Source: Deltaproteobacteria bacterium (GTDB lineage: Bacteria > Desulfobacterota > Syntrophia > Syntrophales > UBA2185). From it: 64,000 nt of DNA. The notes beneath the pieces were generated by a model, which saw nothing but the letters and a program-made list of their open reading frames with translations, had not been told where the DNA came from and ran no database searches. Shown piece after piece: positions 30,205-39,120 of the stretch (position 1 is its first letter; each line of letters opens with the position of its first letter). The stretch covers positions 1 through 64,000 of the forward strand of contig JAPLJS010000114.1 in the NCBI GenBank assembly GCA_026388545.1, written 5' to 3'. The translations under genes and the position numbers were made by a program.

Positions 30205-30361
30205 GAGGTTTGAAGATCACATCGCATTGAGAATTTCGCTAAAGGGATTCATTGTGGCTTAATTATATTCTCAGAACCTCTTTAGCGAGTTTTTCAAAGG
30301 TCTCGCAATTTTTTTAGGTAAGAAGAATCGAGTGCGGGAGAGGTAAAGAGGTTGTTGAATT
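30205..30361 (+). promoter_or_regulatory. rpsC-rplP spacer with alternative hairpins (putative attenuator)
   Basis: Two pairings compete. TGAGAAT (30228-30234) pairs perfectly with ATTCTCA (30267-30273). TCGCTAAAG (30236-30244) pairs perfectly with CTTTAGCGA (30280-30288), extendable through GG/CT to about 11 bp, and is followed by GTTTTT. The order A-B-A'-B' means they exclude each other or form a pseudoknot, as in terminator/antiterminator switches. A second T-run lies at about 30309-30316. The terminator loop is long (about 31 nt), which lowers certainty. The ligand or effector, if any, is unknown. Confidence 0.5.
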
Positions 30362-30778
30362 ATGTTGATGCCAAAGAGGGTTAAGTACAGAAAGATACAG
30401 AGGGGTCGCATGAGTGGCAAGGCCACCAGAGGAAGTTCTGTAGCCTTTGGTGAATATGGCCTTCAGGCCACCGAGTGCGGCTGGATCACGGCCCGGCAAA
30501 TTGAAGCTGCGCGTGTTGCCATGACCCGACATGTAAAGCGGGGAGGGAAAATCTGGATAAGGATATTTCCTCATAAGTCAATAACCAAAAAACCGGCTGA
30601 AACCCGTATGGGAAAGGGAAAGGGAGCACCGGAAGCGTGGGTTGCAGTTATTAAACCGGGAGTTGTACTCTATGAAATGGAAGGGGTTTCGGAAGAAGTT
30701 GCCCGTGAGGCCTTCAGGCTGGCCTCTCATAAGCTTCCCATCGCGACTAAGTTTCTATCAAGGGAGATGGTTGGGTGA
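30362..30778 (+). CDS. rplP: Ribosomal protein uL16
   Basis: L16 organises the A-site region of the 50S subunit. [17 protein letters not shown] at the start, [22 protein letters not shown], and [14 protein letters not shown], where the arginine before MGKGKG is the YcfD-type hydroxylation site, are all present. The 138-residue length is normal. The start is the ATG at 30362 after GAGAGGTAAAGAGG. Confidence 0.97.
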   Translation: MLMPKRVKYRKIQRGRMSGKATRGSSVAFGEYGLQATECGWITARQIEAARVAMTRHVKRGGKIWIRIFPHKSITKKPAETRMGKGKGAPEAWVAVIKPGVVLYEMEGVSEEVAREAFRLASHKLPIATKFLSREMVG

Positions 30779-30972
30779 AGATTAAAGAGATAAAAGATAT
30801 TGGTAACGATGAGTTAGTACAGAAAAATAAAGAGCTTGTTGAGGAACTTTTCAAGCTTCGGCTGCAACATACGTCTGGACAGCTGGAATCTCCTGCCATG
30901 ATGCGCTCTGTGCGAAAGAACATTGCGCGTATAAAGACGGTACTGAGGGAAAGGGAGGTTCAACAGACATGA
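30775..30972 (+). CDS. rpmC: Ribosomal protein uL29
   Basis: A 65-residue helical protein near the tunnel exit. It has the usual pattern [38 protein letters not shown] and a C-terminal basic helix. It starts with GTG and overlaps the rplP stop by 4 nt; its own stop overlaps rpsQ, so the three are translationally coupled. Confidence 0.96.
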   Translation: MKIKEIKDIGNDELVQKNKELVEELFKLRLQHTSGQLESPAMMRSVRKNIARIKTVLREREVQQT

Positions 30973-31226
30973 GGGAGCGCAGTAATAAGAGAGTTATTAA
31001 AGGTGTGGTAGTCAGCAATAAGATGGACAAGACAATTGTTGTCCGTGCGCAGAGGCTGGTCAAGCATTCCGAGTTTCATAAGTATATAAGACGATATGTC
31101 AGGTATAAAGCCCACGATGAGGAAAATAGCTGTAATATTGGTGATAAGGTACTCATCGTCGAATCGAAGCCATTGAGTAGGGAAAAGCGGTGGCGAATGC
31201 GTGCAATACTCGAAAGGGCCAAATAA
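30969..31226 (+). CDS. rpsQ: Ribosomal protein uS17
   Basis: An OB-fold primary 16S-binding protein. The 85-residue sequence has KGVVVSNKMDKTIVV, HSEFHKYIRRYVRYKAHDEEN and GDKVLIVESKPLSREKRW. The ATG overlaps the rpmC stop by 4 nt. Confidence 0.96.
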   Translation: MRERSNKRVIKGVVVSNKMDKTIVVRAQRLVKHSEFHKYIRRYVRYKAHDEENSCNIGDKVLIVESKPLSREKRWRMRAILERAK

Positions 31227-31297
31227 TTAAAAGCTGAAAGCTAACAGGAAATATTCTGGTCAGTGAGAAAGATTACTGAACGGGGCAGGGTGATATC

Positions 31298-31666
31298 ATG
31301 ATTCAGATGCAGACTATCTTAAATGTGGCAGATAATTCAGGTGCAAAGAGAGTTGCATGCATTAAGGTTCTTGGCGGGTCGAAAAGAAGGTATGCAAGCG
31401 TTGGTGATATAATTGTCGTGTCTGTCAAGGAGGCACTTCCGAATTCGAAGGTCAAAAAAGGGGATGTTATGAAGGCGGTTGTCGTACGTACCGCAAAAGA
31501 AGTAAGGAGACCTGACGGATCGTACCTGAAATTTGACGATAATTCCGCTGTCCTGATAACTAATCAACTGGAACCTGTCGGGACGAGGATTTTTGGTCCG
31601 GTGGCTCGAGAGCTGCGGGCTAAACAGTTTATGAAGATCATTTCTCTTGCACCCGAGGTGTTATAA
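31298..31666 (+). CDS. rplN: Ribosomal protein uL14
   Basis: L14 forms an intersubunit bridge and is the docking site for the silencing factor Rsf[34 protein letters not shown] and [20 protein letters not shown] are diagnostic; 122 residues is the family length. It opens the spc operon part, 71 nt after rpsQ. Confidence 0.97.
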   Translation: MIQMQTILNVADNSGAKRVACIKVLGGSKRRYASVGDIIVVSVKEALPNSKVKKGDVMKAVVVRTAKEVRRPDGSYLKFDDNSAVLITNQLEPVGTRIFGPVARELRAKQFMKIISLAPEVL

Positions 31667-31689
31667 CGGGAGAGAGTGGGGTATAGGAA

Positions 31690-32010
31690 ATGCAGGGCAA
31701 ACGACTGAAAAAAGGCGATATGGTGAAAGTTATAGCCGGTAAAGAAAAGGGAAAAACCGGTAAGGTTATGAAGATAGTGAGCGATAAAGACCAGGTGGTT
31801 GTCGAGAAGCTGAACTTCATTAAGAGGCATAAAAAGCCGGATGCGAAGGGGAAAGGGGGAATTGTTGAGAAAGAAGGGCCGATCAACATCTCTAATGTAA
31901 TGTTCCTTTGCAACAAGTGCGATACAGGTGTCAGGGTGGGATACAAAATCCTGGAAGATGGAGGAAAGTCCCGAGTTTGTAAAAAATGCAACGAGATATT
32001 GGATACATAG
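31690..32010 (+). CDS. rplX: Ribosomal protein uL24
   Basis: An assembly initiator for the 50S subunit. The KOW motif [21 protein letters not shown] is near the N-terminus. Two CxxC pairs (CNKC and CKKC) in the C-terminal half suggest the zinc-binding form. Length is 106 residues. Confidence 0.96.
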   Translation: MQGKRLKKGDMVKVIAGKEKGKTGKVMKIVSDKDQVVVEKLNFIKRHKKPDAKGKGGIVEKEGPINISNVMFLCNKCDTGVRVGYKILEDGGKSRVCKKCNEILDT

Positions 32011-32021
32011 GTCAAGAAAAA

Positions 32022-32561
32022 ATGGCTAGGCTGAGAGATTATTATATAAAAGAGGTTGTACCCGCGTTAATTAAGGAGTTTAATTATAAAAACCGCATGC
32101 AGGTACCGAAACTTGAAAAAATTGTGGTAAACATGGGCGTTGGTGAGGCGATTCAGAATATAAAAGCCCTTGATAGTGCAGTTGCAGATCTCTCCATGAT
32201 CGTCGGGCAGAAACCTGTGATAACAAAGGCGAAAAAGTCAATTGCCACATTTAAGCTTCGGCAGGGAATGTCTATAGGATGTCGGGTTACTCTGCGGGGA
32301 GACAGGATGTATGAGTTTTTTGACAGACTTGTGAACGTTGCTTTTCCAAGGGTCCGTGATTTCAGGGGAATATCGCCGAAATCGTTTGATGGGAGAGGGA
32401 ATTTCGCTGTTGGATTGAAGGAACAGATCATCTTCCCTGAGATAGATTATGACAAGATTGATAAGATAAGAGGAATGAATATTGTAATCGCAACATCGGC
32501 TAAGACGGACGATGAAGCGAGGCAACTTCTGAAGCTCATGGGTGTAGCGTTCAGAAATTGA
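32022..32561 (+). CDS. rplE: Ribosomal protein uL5
   Basis: L5 binds 5S rRNA and contacts P-site tRNA. The 179-residue protein shows [37 protein letters not shown] and [22 protein letters not shown] take the ATG at 32022 ([12 protein letters not shown]); the in-frame ATG at 31986 lies inside rplX. Confidence 0.96.
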   Translation: MARLRDYYIKEVVPALIKEFNYKNRMQVPKLEKIVVNMGVGEAIQNIKALDSAVADLSMIVGQKPVITKAKKSIATFKLRQGMSIGCRVTLRGDRMYEFFDRLVNVAFPRVRDFRGISPKSFDGRGNFAVGLKEQIIFPEIDYDKIDKIRGMNIVIATSAKTDDEARQLLKLMGVAFRN

Positions 32562-32595
32562 TACGGAAAACGGAAAAATATTTGGAGGAATACGT

Positions 32596-32781
32596 GTGGC
32601 AAAGAAATCCCTGATTGCAAAAGCGAAAAGGAATCCAAAATTTTCAGTGAGGGTTTATAACCGTTGTCCCCTTTGCGGGAGGCCGAGAGCTTACTATAGA
32701 AAATTTGATATGTGTAGAATATGTCTGAGAACCCTCGCCCTAAGGGGTGAACTTCCCGGAGTTATTAAGTCGAGCTGGTAA
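32596..32781 (+). CDS. rpsN: Ribosomal protein uS14, zinc-binding type (type Z)
   Basis: A 61-residue short S14 with the zinc ligands C24, C27, C40 and C43 (CPLC and CRIC), followed by [18 protein letters not shown]. Such S14 forms predominate in zinc-replete conditions where a zinc-free paralogue also exists; no such paralogue is in this window. It starts with GTG after GGAGGAA. Confidence 0.97.
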   Translation: MAKKSLIAKAKRNPKFSVRVYNRCPLCGRPRAYYRKFDMCRICLRTLALRGELPGVIKSSW

Positions 32782-32801
32782 TTTTTTATAAGGAGTAATA
32801 T

Positions 32802-33203
32802 ATGGGGATGACAGATCCTATTGCTGATATGTTGACAAGAATTCGTAATGCCAACAGGGTACGATTTAAAAGTGTGGATGTCTTATTGTCCCGGATTAGT
32901 CTCAATATTGCCAAAGTCTTGAAAAAATCGGGATACATCAGCGGGTATGATATAAAGAAAGATGCACGTGGACATCAGGTATTGAAGATATACCTTAAAT
33001 ATGCTGACGCGAAGAAGTCAGTCCTTACCGGTATTCAAAGGATCAGTAAACCTGGAAGAAGGGTTTATGTGAAAGGTGAAAAGATCCCGAAGGTATTAAA
33101 TGGTTATGGTATCGCTATCCTTTCCACATCGAAGGGAGTATTGACAGATAAAGAAGCGAGTGAGTCGAAGGTGGGTGGCGAAATTCTCTGCAATGTTTGG
33201 TAG
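32802..33203 (+). CDS. rpsH: Ribosomal protein uS8
   Basis: S8 is a primary 16S-binding protein and, in E. coli, the repressor of the spc operon. DPIADMLTRIRNANRV, RISKPGRRVYVKGEKIPKVLNGYGIAILSTSKG (landmarks) and the C-terminal GGEILCNVW are typical. The ATG at 32802 is 6 nt after AAGGAG; the ATG at 32808 is the alternative. The product has 133 residues. Confidence 0.96.
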   Translation: MGMTDPIADMLTRIRNANRVRFKSVDVLLSRISLNIAKVLKKSGYISGYDIKKDARGHQVLKIYLKYADAKKSVLTGIQRISKPGRRVYVKGEKIPKVLNGYGIAILSTSKGVLTDKEASESKVGGEILCNVW

Positions 33204-33247
33204 AGAAATTATTGAACGTGGTTACTTAGTCTCTGGAGATTTATTCA

Positions 33248-33787
33248 ATGTCAAGAATCGGTAAGAAACCCATTGCAATTCCTGAAGGGGTGAGTATAAG
33301 TCAGGACAAATCGACCATTAAGGTTCAGGGCCCCAAGGGGAATCTGTCTTTGGAAATACCCCACGGCATCGAGGTTACGGTTAATAATGGGGCTATAGAG
33401 GTGAAGACGCTTTCTGAGAGCAGAAAAGAAAAAGCGTATCATGGTCTTGTGAGGACACTGACGGCAAATATGGTGATGGGTGTTAGTGTTGGCTTTCAGA
33501 AGAGTCTTGAACTGTCCGGTATTGGATACCGCGCGGAGAGAATAGACGACATCCTCAAGTTGCTTCTGGGATATTCCAGTCCCGTAGAATTCAAGATTCC
33601 TCAGGGAATAGATGTAAAGGTTGATAAACAGGTGAATGTTGTCGTCACCGGCATTGATAAGCAACTTGTGGGGAGAGTTGCCGCCGAAATAAGGGACTTG
33701 AAAAAACCGGAACCTTACAAGGGAAAAGGGATACGGTATGCTGGTGAAAAGGTAAGAAGGAAAGTAGGTAAGTCCGTTGGTGCTTAA
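33248..33787 (+). CDS. rplF: Ribosomal protein uL6
   Basis: L6 lies by the sarcin-ricin loop. MSRIGKKPIAIPEGV opens the protein, and the C-terminal half carries KKPEPYKGKGIRYAGEKVRRKVGKS. The length is 179 residues. It starts with ATG, 44 nt after rpsH. Confidence 0.97.
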   Translation: MSRIGKKPIAIPEGVSISQDKSTIKVQGPKGNLSLEIPHGIEVTVNNGAIEVKTLSESRKEKAYHGLVRTLTANMVMGVSVGFQKSLELSGIGYRAERIDDILKLLLGYSSPVEFKIPQGIDVKVDKQVNVVVTGIDKQLVGRVAAEIRDLKKPEPYKGKGIRYAGEKVRRKVGKSVGA

Positions 33788-33841
33788 ATCATTTAAAAGC
33801 GTGGTGAACGGCATAGTACTGAACGTATAAGGGGTAAAGCA

Positions 33842-34207
33842 TTGGCATCGAAGAAAATAGAAAAGATTAGGATTAAACGTAAAAAGAGGGTAAGAGGGAA
33901 AATATACGGTACGGAGACGAGGCCGCGTCTTTCTTTGTTCAGAAGTGCTCAACATATATATGTTCAGGCCATTGCAGATGACGTTGGGAGGACACTGGCT
34001 GAAGCCTCAACTCTGAGTAAAGAAATAAAGGGCACCCTTGATGGATTAAAGAAAGTTGATGCAGCGAAGGAAGTTGGGAAGCTTGTTTCGGAAAAATTGA
34101 AGGCCATAGGTATCGAACACGTTGTCTTTGACAGAGGAAGGTACCTCTACCACGGGCGTGTTGAAGCGCTTGCTCATGCAGCCAGGGAGTCAGGGTTAAA
34201 GTTTTAG
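33842..34207 (+). CDS. rplR: Ribosomal protein uL18
   Basis: L18 binds 5S rRNA with L5. The 121-residue product has [16 protein letters not shown], a central [22 protein letters not shown] and the end [12 protein letters not shown]. It begins with TTG behind AGGGG, 54 nt after rplF. Confidence 0.96.
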   Translation: MASKKIEKIRIKRKKRVRGKIYGTETRPRLSLFRSAQHIYVQAIADDVGRTLAEASTLSKEIKGTLDGLKKVDAAKEVGKLVSEKLKAIGIEHVVFDRGRYLYHGRVEALAHAARESGLKF

Positions 34208-34240
34208 ATTTTTAGGCTCAATACTTGAAGGGAACGGTTG

Positions 34241-34732
34241 TTGAATAAAGATATGGAAGAATTAGAACTTCTTGACAGAGTAATAGCGATTAACAGAACT
34301 GCTAAAGTTGTTAAAGGCGGGCGAAGGTTCAGGTTCAGTGCGATAGTTGTTGTAGGCGACGGAAAAGGATCTGTGGGGGCCGGTCTCGGAAAGGCCCATG
34401 AAGTTCCGGAGGCGATTAGAAAGGGCATGGAAAAGGCCAAGAAGAGCATGATCAAGGTTGCTCTTTCTAATAGAACGGTTCCCTATGAGGTCATTGGGAA
34501 ATTTGGTGCAGGGAGAGTTCTCCTAAAGCCTGCTTCCGAAGGAACTGGTCTCATTGCGGGAGGAGCTGTAAGAGCGGTTCTTGAAGTTGCGGGAGTCCAT
34601 AACATATTGACAAAATGTTTAGGTTCGCACAATCCACATAACCTGGTCAAGGCTACTATCGATGGTTTGTGTCAATTGAAAGACCCGGCGGAAATATCAT
34701 CAATGAGAGGGAAAAGTAGCTCTGAAAATTGA
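34241..34732 (+). CDS. rpsE: Ribosomal protein uS5
   Basis: S5 works in translational accuracy and mRNA unwinding. Landmarks are [47 protein letters not shown] and the C-terminal [16 protein letters not shown]. Two adjacent TTG codons (34238, 34241) and an ATG (34253) could start it; GAAGGGA at 34227-34233 favours 34241. Confidence 0.95.
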   Translation: MNKDMEELELLDRVIAINRTAKVVKGGRRFRFSAIVVVGDGKGSVGAGLGKAHEVPEAIRKGMEKAKKSMIKVALSNRTVPYEVIGKFGAGRVLLKPASEGTGLIAGGAVRAVLEVAGVHNILTKCLGSHNPHNLVKATIDGLCQLKDPAEISSMRGKSSSEN

Positions 34733-34737
34733 TTGCC

Positions 34738-34790
34738 TCGTAAAAAGTCGTAACCACCGCTAATAATGGACTTTTTTGCGAAGTCGTCAA
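34738..34790. repeat. Dispersed intergenic inverted repeat between rpsE and rpmD
   Basis: TCGTAAAAAGT (34738-34748) can pair with ACTTTTTTGCGA (34770-34781), and the right flank reads AGTCGTCAA. The same ends occur in the expanded copy at 4673-4860, and a left-end-like GTTCGTAAAAAAAGTT follows vapC at about 60236. In most bacteria rpsE and rpmD are almost contiguous, so the element has been inserted into the spc operon without breaking a gene. Confidence 0.6.
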
Positions 34791-34821
34791 ATTCAGCATG
34801 TGCTATAGTGAGGAGTAAGTC

Positions 34822-35019
34822 GTGGAGAAAAAGCTTAAGATAACGCTGGTGAAAAGTTATATAGGCAGGCCACAGAAGCAACGGCAGGTACTTCGCGGGA
34901 TGGGGCTGGGAAAATTGAACAGGACCGTTCTGCTCAAGGATACACCTGAAATTCGGGGCATGGTTAGTAAGGTCAGTCATCTGGTGTTCATGGAAGAGGT
35001 TGAGGGGATCAAGGAATGA
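34822..35019 (+). CDS. rpmD: Ribosomal protein uL30
   Basis: A 65-residue small 50S protein with [31 protein letters not shown] (landmarks) and [13 protein letters not shown]. It starts with GTG and its stop overlaps the rplO start by 4 nt. The 89-nt gap upstream holds the inverted repeat. Confidence 0.95.
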   Translation: MEKKLKITLVKSYIGRPQKQRQVLRGMGLGKLNRTVLLKDTPEIRGMVSKVSHLVFMEEVEGIKE

Positions 35020-35459
35020 ATTTAGGCACATTAAAACCGCCAGAGGGTTCAAGGAAAAAGAAAAAAAGGGTTGGCCGGGGTGATGGATCTGGACATGGAG
35101 GCACATCCTGCAAGGGACATAAAGGTCAGAATGCCCGTTCAGGTGGAGGAGTCAGACCTGGATTTGAGGGGGGACAGATGCCCCTTTCAAGAAGGTTGCC
35201 AAAAAGAGGATTTCGCAATCCCTTCCGTAGGGAGATTGTTATCGTCAATATAGAGCAGTTGAAGAAATTCCCCGAGGGTTCTCTCATTGATAAAGATTCC
35301 CTCATAAGTTCTGGGCTGATAAAGAGAAAAGGGGACACTATCAAAGTATTGGGCAAGGGAGACATAGATTATCCTCTGTCAATAAAGGTTGACATGATAA
35401 GTCGTGGAGCAAAAGAAAAGATAGTGAACGCCGGCGGTTCGATCATAGAGGTTATTTGA
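35016..35459 (+). CDS. rplO: Ribosomal protein uL15
   Basis: A late-assembly 50S protein. The glycine/arginine-rich N-terminal region [21 protein letters not shown] and [17 protein letters not shown] are diagnostic; the rest is the compact C-terminal domain ending GGSIIEVI (147 residues). It overlaps rpmD by ATGA and is followed one base later by secY. Confidence 0.96.
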   Translation: MNLGTLKPPEGSRKKKKRVGRGDGSGHGGTSCKGHKGQNARSGGGVRPGFEGGQMPLSRRLPKRGFRNPFRREIVIVNIEQLKKFPEGSLIDKDSLISSGLIKRKGDTIKVLGKGDIDYPLSIKVDMISRGAKEKIVNAGGSIIEVI

Positions 35460-35460
35460 T

Positions 35461-36768
35461 TTGCTCGATGGCTTAAAAAATATCGCGAAGATTCCGGAGC
35501 TTCAGAGGAGAATCCTTTATTCGTTCCTCCTTTTAGCTGTTTATCGGATAGGTGCACATGTGCCCACGCCCGGTATCGATACGGCAGCCTTGGCTGCTTA
35601 TTTTGAACAGGCGAAGAACTCATTACTGGGATTTTTTGATATGTTTGCCGGCGGGGCTCTTTCCAATCTATCAGTCTTTGCTCTCGGTATCATGCCCTAT
35701 ATCAGCGCCTCCATTATTCTTCAGCTCCTGACTATTGCTATTCCCCATCTCGAAAGACTTTCCAAGGAAGGTGAAGCGGGGAGAAGAAAAATAACTCAGT
35801 ATACGCGTTACGGGACGGTGGTTTTAAGTCTCATTCAGGGTTTCGGTATTTCCGTTGGACTGGAAAATATGGCCGGACCTACAGGGGTTTCCATTGTCAT
35901 GGAACCCGGCTGGAGCTTTCGTCTGATGACCGTGATTACATTAACGGCAGGCACAGCATTCATCATGTGGCTGGGAGAACAGATTACGGAAAAAGGTATA
36001 GGTAATGGAATATCGCTGATAATCTTTGCCGGTATCGTGTGCAGGGGACCCGCAGCGATCTATCAGACATTCACACTCCTTTCTGCAGGTGAGATGGGTA
36101 TTTTTTTCATCGTGATTCTTATTGTCATGATGGTTGCCGTCGTAGGAATAATTGTTTTTGTTGAGAGTGGTCAAAGGAGAATACCTGTACAATATGCAAA
36201 ACGGGTTGTCGGAAGAAAGATGTACGGTGGACAGACGACTCATTTGCCCTTGAAGGTCAATACTGCAGGGGTTATCCCTCCGATATTTGCGTCCTCAATT
36301 ATAATGTTTCCGGCTACGATCGCTAACTTCATTGATCATCCATGGATGAAGGTAGTTTCGGATGCCTTGATTCCGGGAAAGATGATTTACGAGTCGCTCT
36401 ATGTCGTCTTCATCGTATTTTTCTGTTATTTTTATACGGCGGTAGTCTTTAATCCTACGGATGTTGCGGATAACATGAAAAAATATGGTGGATATGTTCC
36501 CGGGATAAGGCCTGGTAAAAAAACAGCGGACTATGTTGATGACGTCTTATCAAAACTGACCTTTAGTGGAGCTATATACGTATCGGCTGTTTGTGTCCTT
36601 CCCAGTATACTGATAAGTTCTTTTAATGTACCCTTTTATTTTGGCGGGACAGCACTCTTGATTGTGGTTGGTGTTGCTCTTGACACGGCAGGTCAGATAG
36701 AAACCCATTTGTTGACGAGACAATATGAGGGGTTTATGAAGAAGGGTCGCATTGCAAAAAGGCGTTAA
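35461..36768 (+). CDS. secY: Preprotein translocase channel subunit SecY
   Basis: The protein-conducting channel of the inner membrane. About ten hydrophobic segments are seen in 435 residues; family landmarks are YRIGAHVPTPGID, the plug region after FFDMFAGGALSNLSVFALGIMPYISASII, the SecA-contact loop RRIPVQYAKRVVGRKMYGGQTTHLPLK and ALIVVVGVALDTAGQIE-like residues near the end. It starts with TTG, one base after rplO. No adk gene lies between secY and map. Confidence 0.97.
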   Translation: MLDGLKNIAKIPELQRRILYSFLLLAVYRIGAHVPTPGIDTAALAAYFEQAKNSLLGFFDMFAGGALSNLSVFALGIMPYISASIILQLLTIAIPHLERLSKEGEAGRRKITQYTRYGTVVLSLIQGFGISVGLENMAGPTGVSIVMEPGWSFRLMTVITLTAGTAFIMWLGEQITEKGIGNGISLIIFAGIVCRGPAAIYQTFTLLSAGEMGIFFIVILIVMMVAVVGIIVFVESGQRRIPVQYAKRVVGRKMYGGQTTHLPLKVNTAGVIPPIFASSIIMFPATIANFIDHPWMKVVSDALIPGKMIYESLYVVFIVFFCYFYTAVVFNPTDVADNMKKYGGYVPGIRPGKKTADYVDDVLSKLTFSGAIYVSAVCVLPSILISSFNVPFYFGGTALLIVVGVALDTAGQIETHLLTRQYEGFMKKGRIAKRR

Positions 36769-36787
36769 TAATACTATATTGAGTAGT

Positions 36788-37537
36788 ATGATTATCCTGA
36801 AACTGCCAGAAGAAATTGAAAAAATGAGAGCGAGCAACTACATTGTTGCTGAGATATTAAGTATACTGAAGGAAAAGGTTAAAGCTGGCATATCCACCGA
36901 TGAACTGGACAGGTGTTCGGAAGAGCTTGTGCGAAAGAGGGGGGCGGTACCGGCATTTAAGGGGTACATGGGTTATCCTTATTCCCTGTGCATATCAGTT
37001 AATTCGGAAGTCGTTCATGGATTGCCTTCAAACAGGGTTTTAGTTGAGGGGGATATTGTGAGCCTTGATTTTGGGGCATATTATAAGGGATACTATGGTG
37101 ATGCCGCTATAACGGTTCCTGTAGGTGACATTTCTGAGGAGGCGGCAAGGTTGATTCACATTACTGAACAGGGACTTTACCATGGCATCAGGGAGGCGAA
37201 AGCCGGGAATCGCCTTGGTGATATATCGGTTGCTGTTCAGAATTGCGTCGAGGAGGCCGGATTTTCCGTCGTAAGAGATTTTGTGGGTCATGGGATTGGG
37301 AAAAAACTTCATGAGGAGCCACAAATACCGAATTACGGGAAAAGAGGGAGAGGAATAGAATTAAAGGCCGGTATGGTTTTGGCTATCGAGCCGATGGTCA
37401 ATGAAGGGACGTACAAGGTCAAAGTTACTGATAACGGCTGGACGGTTGTGACAGAAGATGGAAAATTATCAGCCCACTTTGAACATTCTATTGCTATTAC
37501 CAAGGACGGCCCGGATATCCTCAGCATGCCGCATTGA
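36788..37537 (+). CDS. map: Methionine aminopeptidase, type I
   Basis: It removes the initiator methionine from nascent proteins. The five metal ligands are visible in order: D and D in SLDFGAYYKGYYGDAA, H in DFVGHGIGK, E in AIEPMV and E in FEHSIAIT. The ATG at 36788 gives MIILKLPEEIEKM, the usual start (249 residues); the longer frame overlaps secY. Confidence 0.97.
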   Translation: MIILKLPEEIEKMRASNYIVAEILSILKEKVKAGISTDELDRCSEELVRKRGAVPAFKGYMGYPYSLCISVNSEVVHGLPSNRVLVEGDIVSLDFGAYYKGYYGDAAITVPVGDISEEAARLIHITEQGLYHGIREAKAGNRLGDISVAVQNCVEEAGFSVVRDFVGHGIGKKLHEEPQIPNYGKRGRGIELKAGMVLAIEPMVNEGTYKVKVTDNGWTVVTEDGKLSAHFEHSIAITKDGPDILSMPH

Positions 37538-37747
37538 AAGGGGTAATAATGAATCGGGATTTTAGAAAAACGTTTTTTTCAAATGTCTCGAATCATACAG
37601 AATGATAAAGACGATAGTCGGGAAGTAAAGCTACCGTAGAGATAGGCAAAGCTCTTTGCCAAGAAAACTGTTATGGTGGTAGCGCTTGCTGTTTACGCTC
37701 CACGTTAATTGTTTGAGAAGTTTAGTAATGAATTGAGATAGGTTGTT
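37538..37747. other. map-infA intergenic region
   Basis: A 210-nt spacer without a convincing ORF. It contains a near-perfect palindrome, GGCAAAG-CT-CTTTGCC (37645-37660). No promoter stands out. infA usually follows map closely, so the gap is longer than normal. Confidence 0.5.
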
Positions 37748-37966
37748 ATGGCAAAAGAGGAACCAATCGAGGTTGAAGGTAAAGTTGTTGAAACTTTGCC
37801 AAATGCAATGTTCCGAGTTGAGCTTGAAAATGGACACCGAGTGCTCGCCCATATTTCGGGGAAGATGCGGATGCATTTTATCAAGATATTGCCGGGTGAC
37901 AAGGTTACCGTTGAGCTTTCTCCCTATGATTTGACGAGGGGCAGGATCATATACCGGACAAAATAA
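37748..37966 (+). CDS. infA: Translation initiation factor IF-1
   Basis: The 72-residue OB-fold factor binds the 30S A site during initiation. [57 protein letters not shown] and RGRIIYR are as in most bacteria (fragments given as landmarks). Confidence 0.98.
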   Translation: MAKEEPIEVEGKVVETLPNAMFRVELENGHRVLAHISGKMRMHFIKILPGDKVTVELSPYDLTRGRIIYRTK

Positions 37967-38027
37967 ATCAGCAAAATAGTGTGCATTAAGCGATATCTAT
38001 AACGCGCCGCTTCACAATAGATAGTTT

Positions 38028-38053
38028 GGTGTGTTACGGTTCGCTGACGCACC
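38028..38053 (+). repeat. Hairpin in the infA-rpmJ spacer
   Basis: GGTGTGTTA (38028-38036) pairs with TGACGCACC (38045-38053) through 9 bp including two G-U pairs, around the loop CGGTTCGC. AAGGAG for rpmJ follows directly. It might influence rpmJ translation; no known family is recognised. Confidence 0.45.
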
Positions 38054-38072
38054 CTGTTAAGGAGTAAGAATC

Positions 38073-38186
38073 GTGAAAGTGCGGTCTTCTGTAAAAAAGA
38101 TTTGTGATAAATGTAAAATTATCAAAAGGCGCGGCGTGTTGAGGGTTATTTGTGAGAATCCAAAACACAAACAGCGACAAGGGTAA
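38073..38186 (+). CDS. rpmJ: Ribosomal protein bL36
   Basis: A 37-residue protein, [15 protein letters not shown] at the start, with the zinc ligands C11, C14, C27 and H32, that is the canonical zinc-binding form. It starts with GTG after AAGGAG. It lies between infA and rpsM, the usual place at the head of the alpha operon. Confidence 0.96.
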   Translation: MKVRSSVKKICDKCKIIKRRGVLRVICENPKHKQRQG

Positions 38187-38223
38187 ATAAGACGAGAGTG
38201 CTTTATTATCAGGAGGTTATCAG

Positions 38224-38592
38224 GTGGCAAGAATTGCAGGCGTGGATTTACCAAAAAACAAAAGAATGGAAATTGCGTTAACGTACATATATGGAATTGG
38301 AAGGAGTAAATCGCGAGATATCCTTGAAAAAGCCGGCGTCAGTTTCGATAAAAAAACAGATAATATTGCCGATTCGGAAATAACCTCCATAAGAAATATT
38401 ATCGATAAGGAACTTAAGGTTGAAGGTGATTTAAGGCGGGATGTGTCTATGGCAGTGAAGCGACTGATGGATCTCGGTGCTTATCGTGGATTAAGACACA
38501 GAAAAGGACTTCCTGTCAGAGGTCAGAGAACGAGTACGAACGCGCGGACGAGGAAAGGACCGAGACGGTCAATTGCCGGTAAGAAGAAATAA
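38224..38592 (+). CDS. rpsM: Ribosomal protein uS13
   Basis: S13 forms head-to-50S bridges. [26 protein letters not shown], the helix-two-turn-helix and the basic tail [21 protein letters not shown] are typical (landmarks). It has 122 residues and a GTG start behind AGGAGG. Confidence 0.97.
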   Translation: MARIAGVDLPKNKRMEIALTYIYGIGRSKSRDILEKAGVSFDKKTDNIADSEITSIRNIIDKELKVEGDLRRDVSMAVKRLMDLGAYRGLRHRKGLPVRGQRTSTNARTRKGPRRSIAGKKK

Positions 38593-38614
38593 AGAGTGCT
38601 GATCCGGAGGAGAA

Positions 38615-39007
38615 ATGGCAAAACAAGCAAGGAAAACGGGAAAAAAAAAGGAAAAAAAGAACATTCCTGAAGGAGTTGTACACATTCAATCTACCTTTAA
38701 TAATACGATTATTACAATCACAGATCTCAGTGGCAATGTAGTCGCCTGGTCTTCTTCTGGGACACAGGGATTTAAAGGTTCGAGAAAAAGCACACCTTTT
38801 GCGGCACAGGTGGCGGCCGAGGATGCAGTGAAGAAGGCGAAGGAAAATGGGATGAGGCGGGTTCAAGTATATGTAAAGGGGCCTGGTTCAGGCCGGGAGT
38901 CTGCATTAAGATCTCTTCAGGTCGCCGGGCTAAGCATCAGTCTTATAAGGGATGTTACACCGATTCCCCATAATGGGTGCCGTCCTCCGAAGAGAAGAAG
39001 AGTATAG
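38615..39007 (+). CDS. rpsK: Ribosomal protein uS11
   Basis: S11 lies at the 30S platform by the Shine-Dalgarno duplex. [50 protein letters not shown] and the end [16 protein letters not shown] identify it. The N-terminus is lysine-rich. Length is 130 residues. Confidence 0.97.
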   Translation: MAKQARKTGKKKEKKNIPEGVVHIQSTFNNTIITITDLSGNVVAWSSSGTQGFKGSRKSTPFAAQVAAEDAVKKAKENGMRRVQVYVKGPGSGRESALRSLQVAGLSISLIRDVTPIPHNGCRPPKRRRV

Positions 39008-39120
39008 AGAGAGCGACACGAAACTAAAGCATAAACAGTATCCAAATCCAAATGTCCAAGAATTTTAAGTTTCGATATGAGGATTGAGAATTTTGAATAT
39101 TAAATAAGGGGAGGTTTTTT

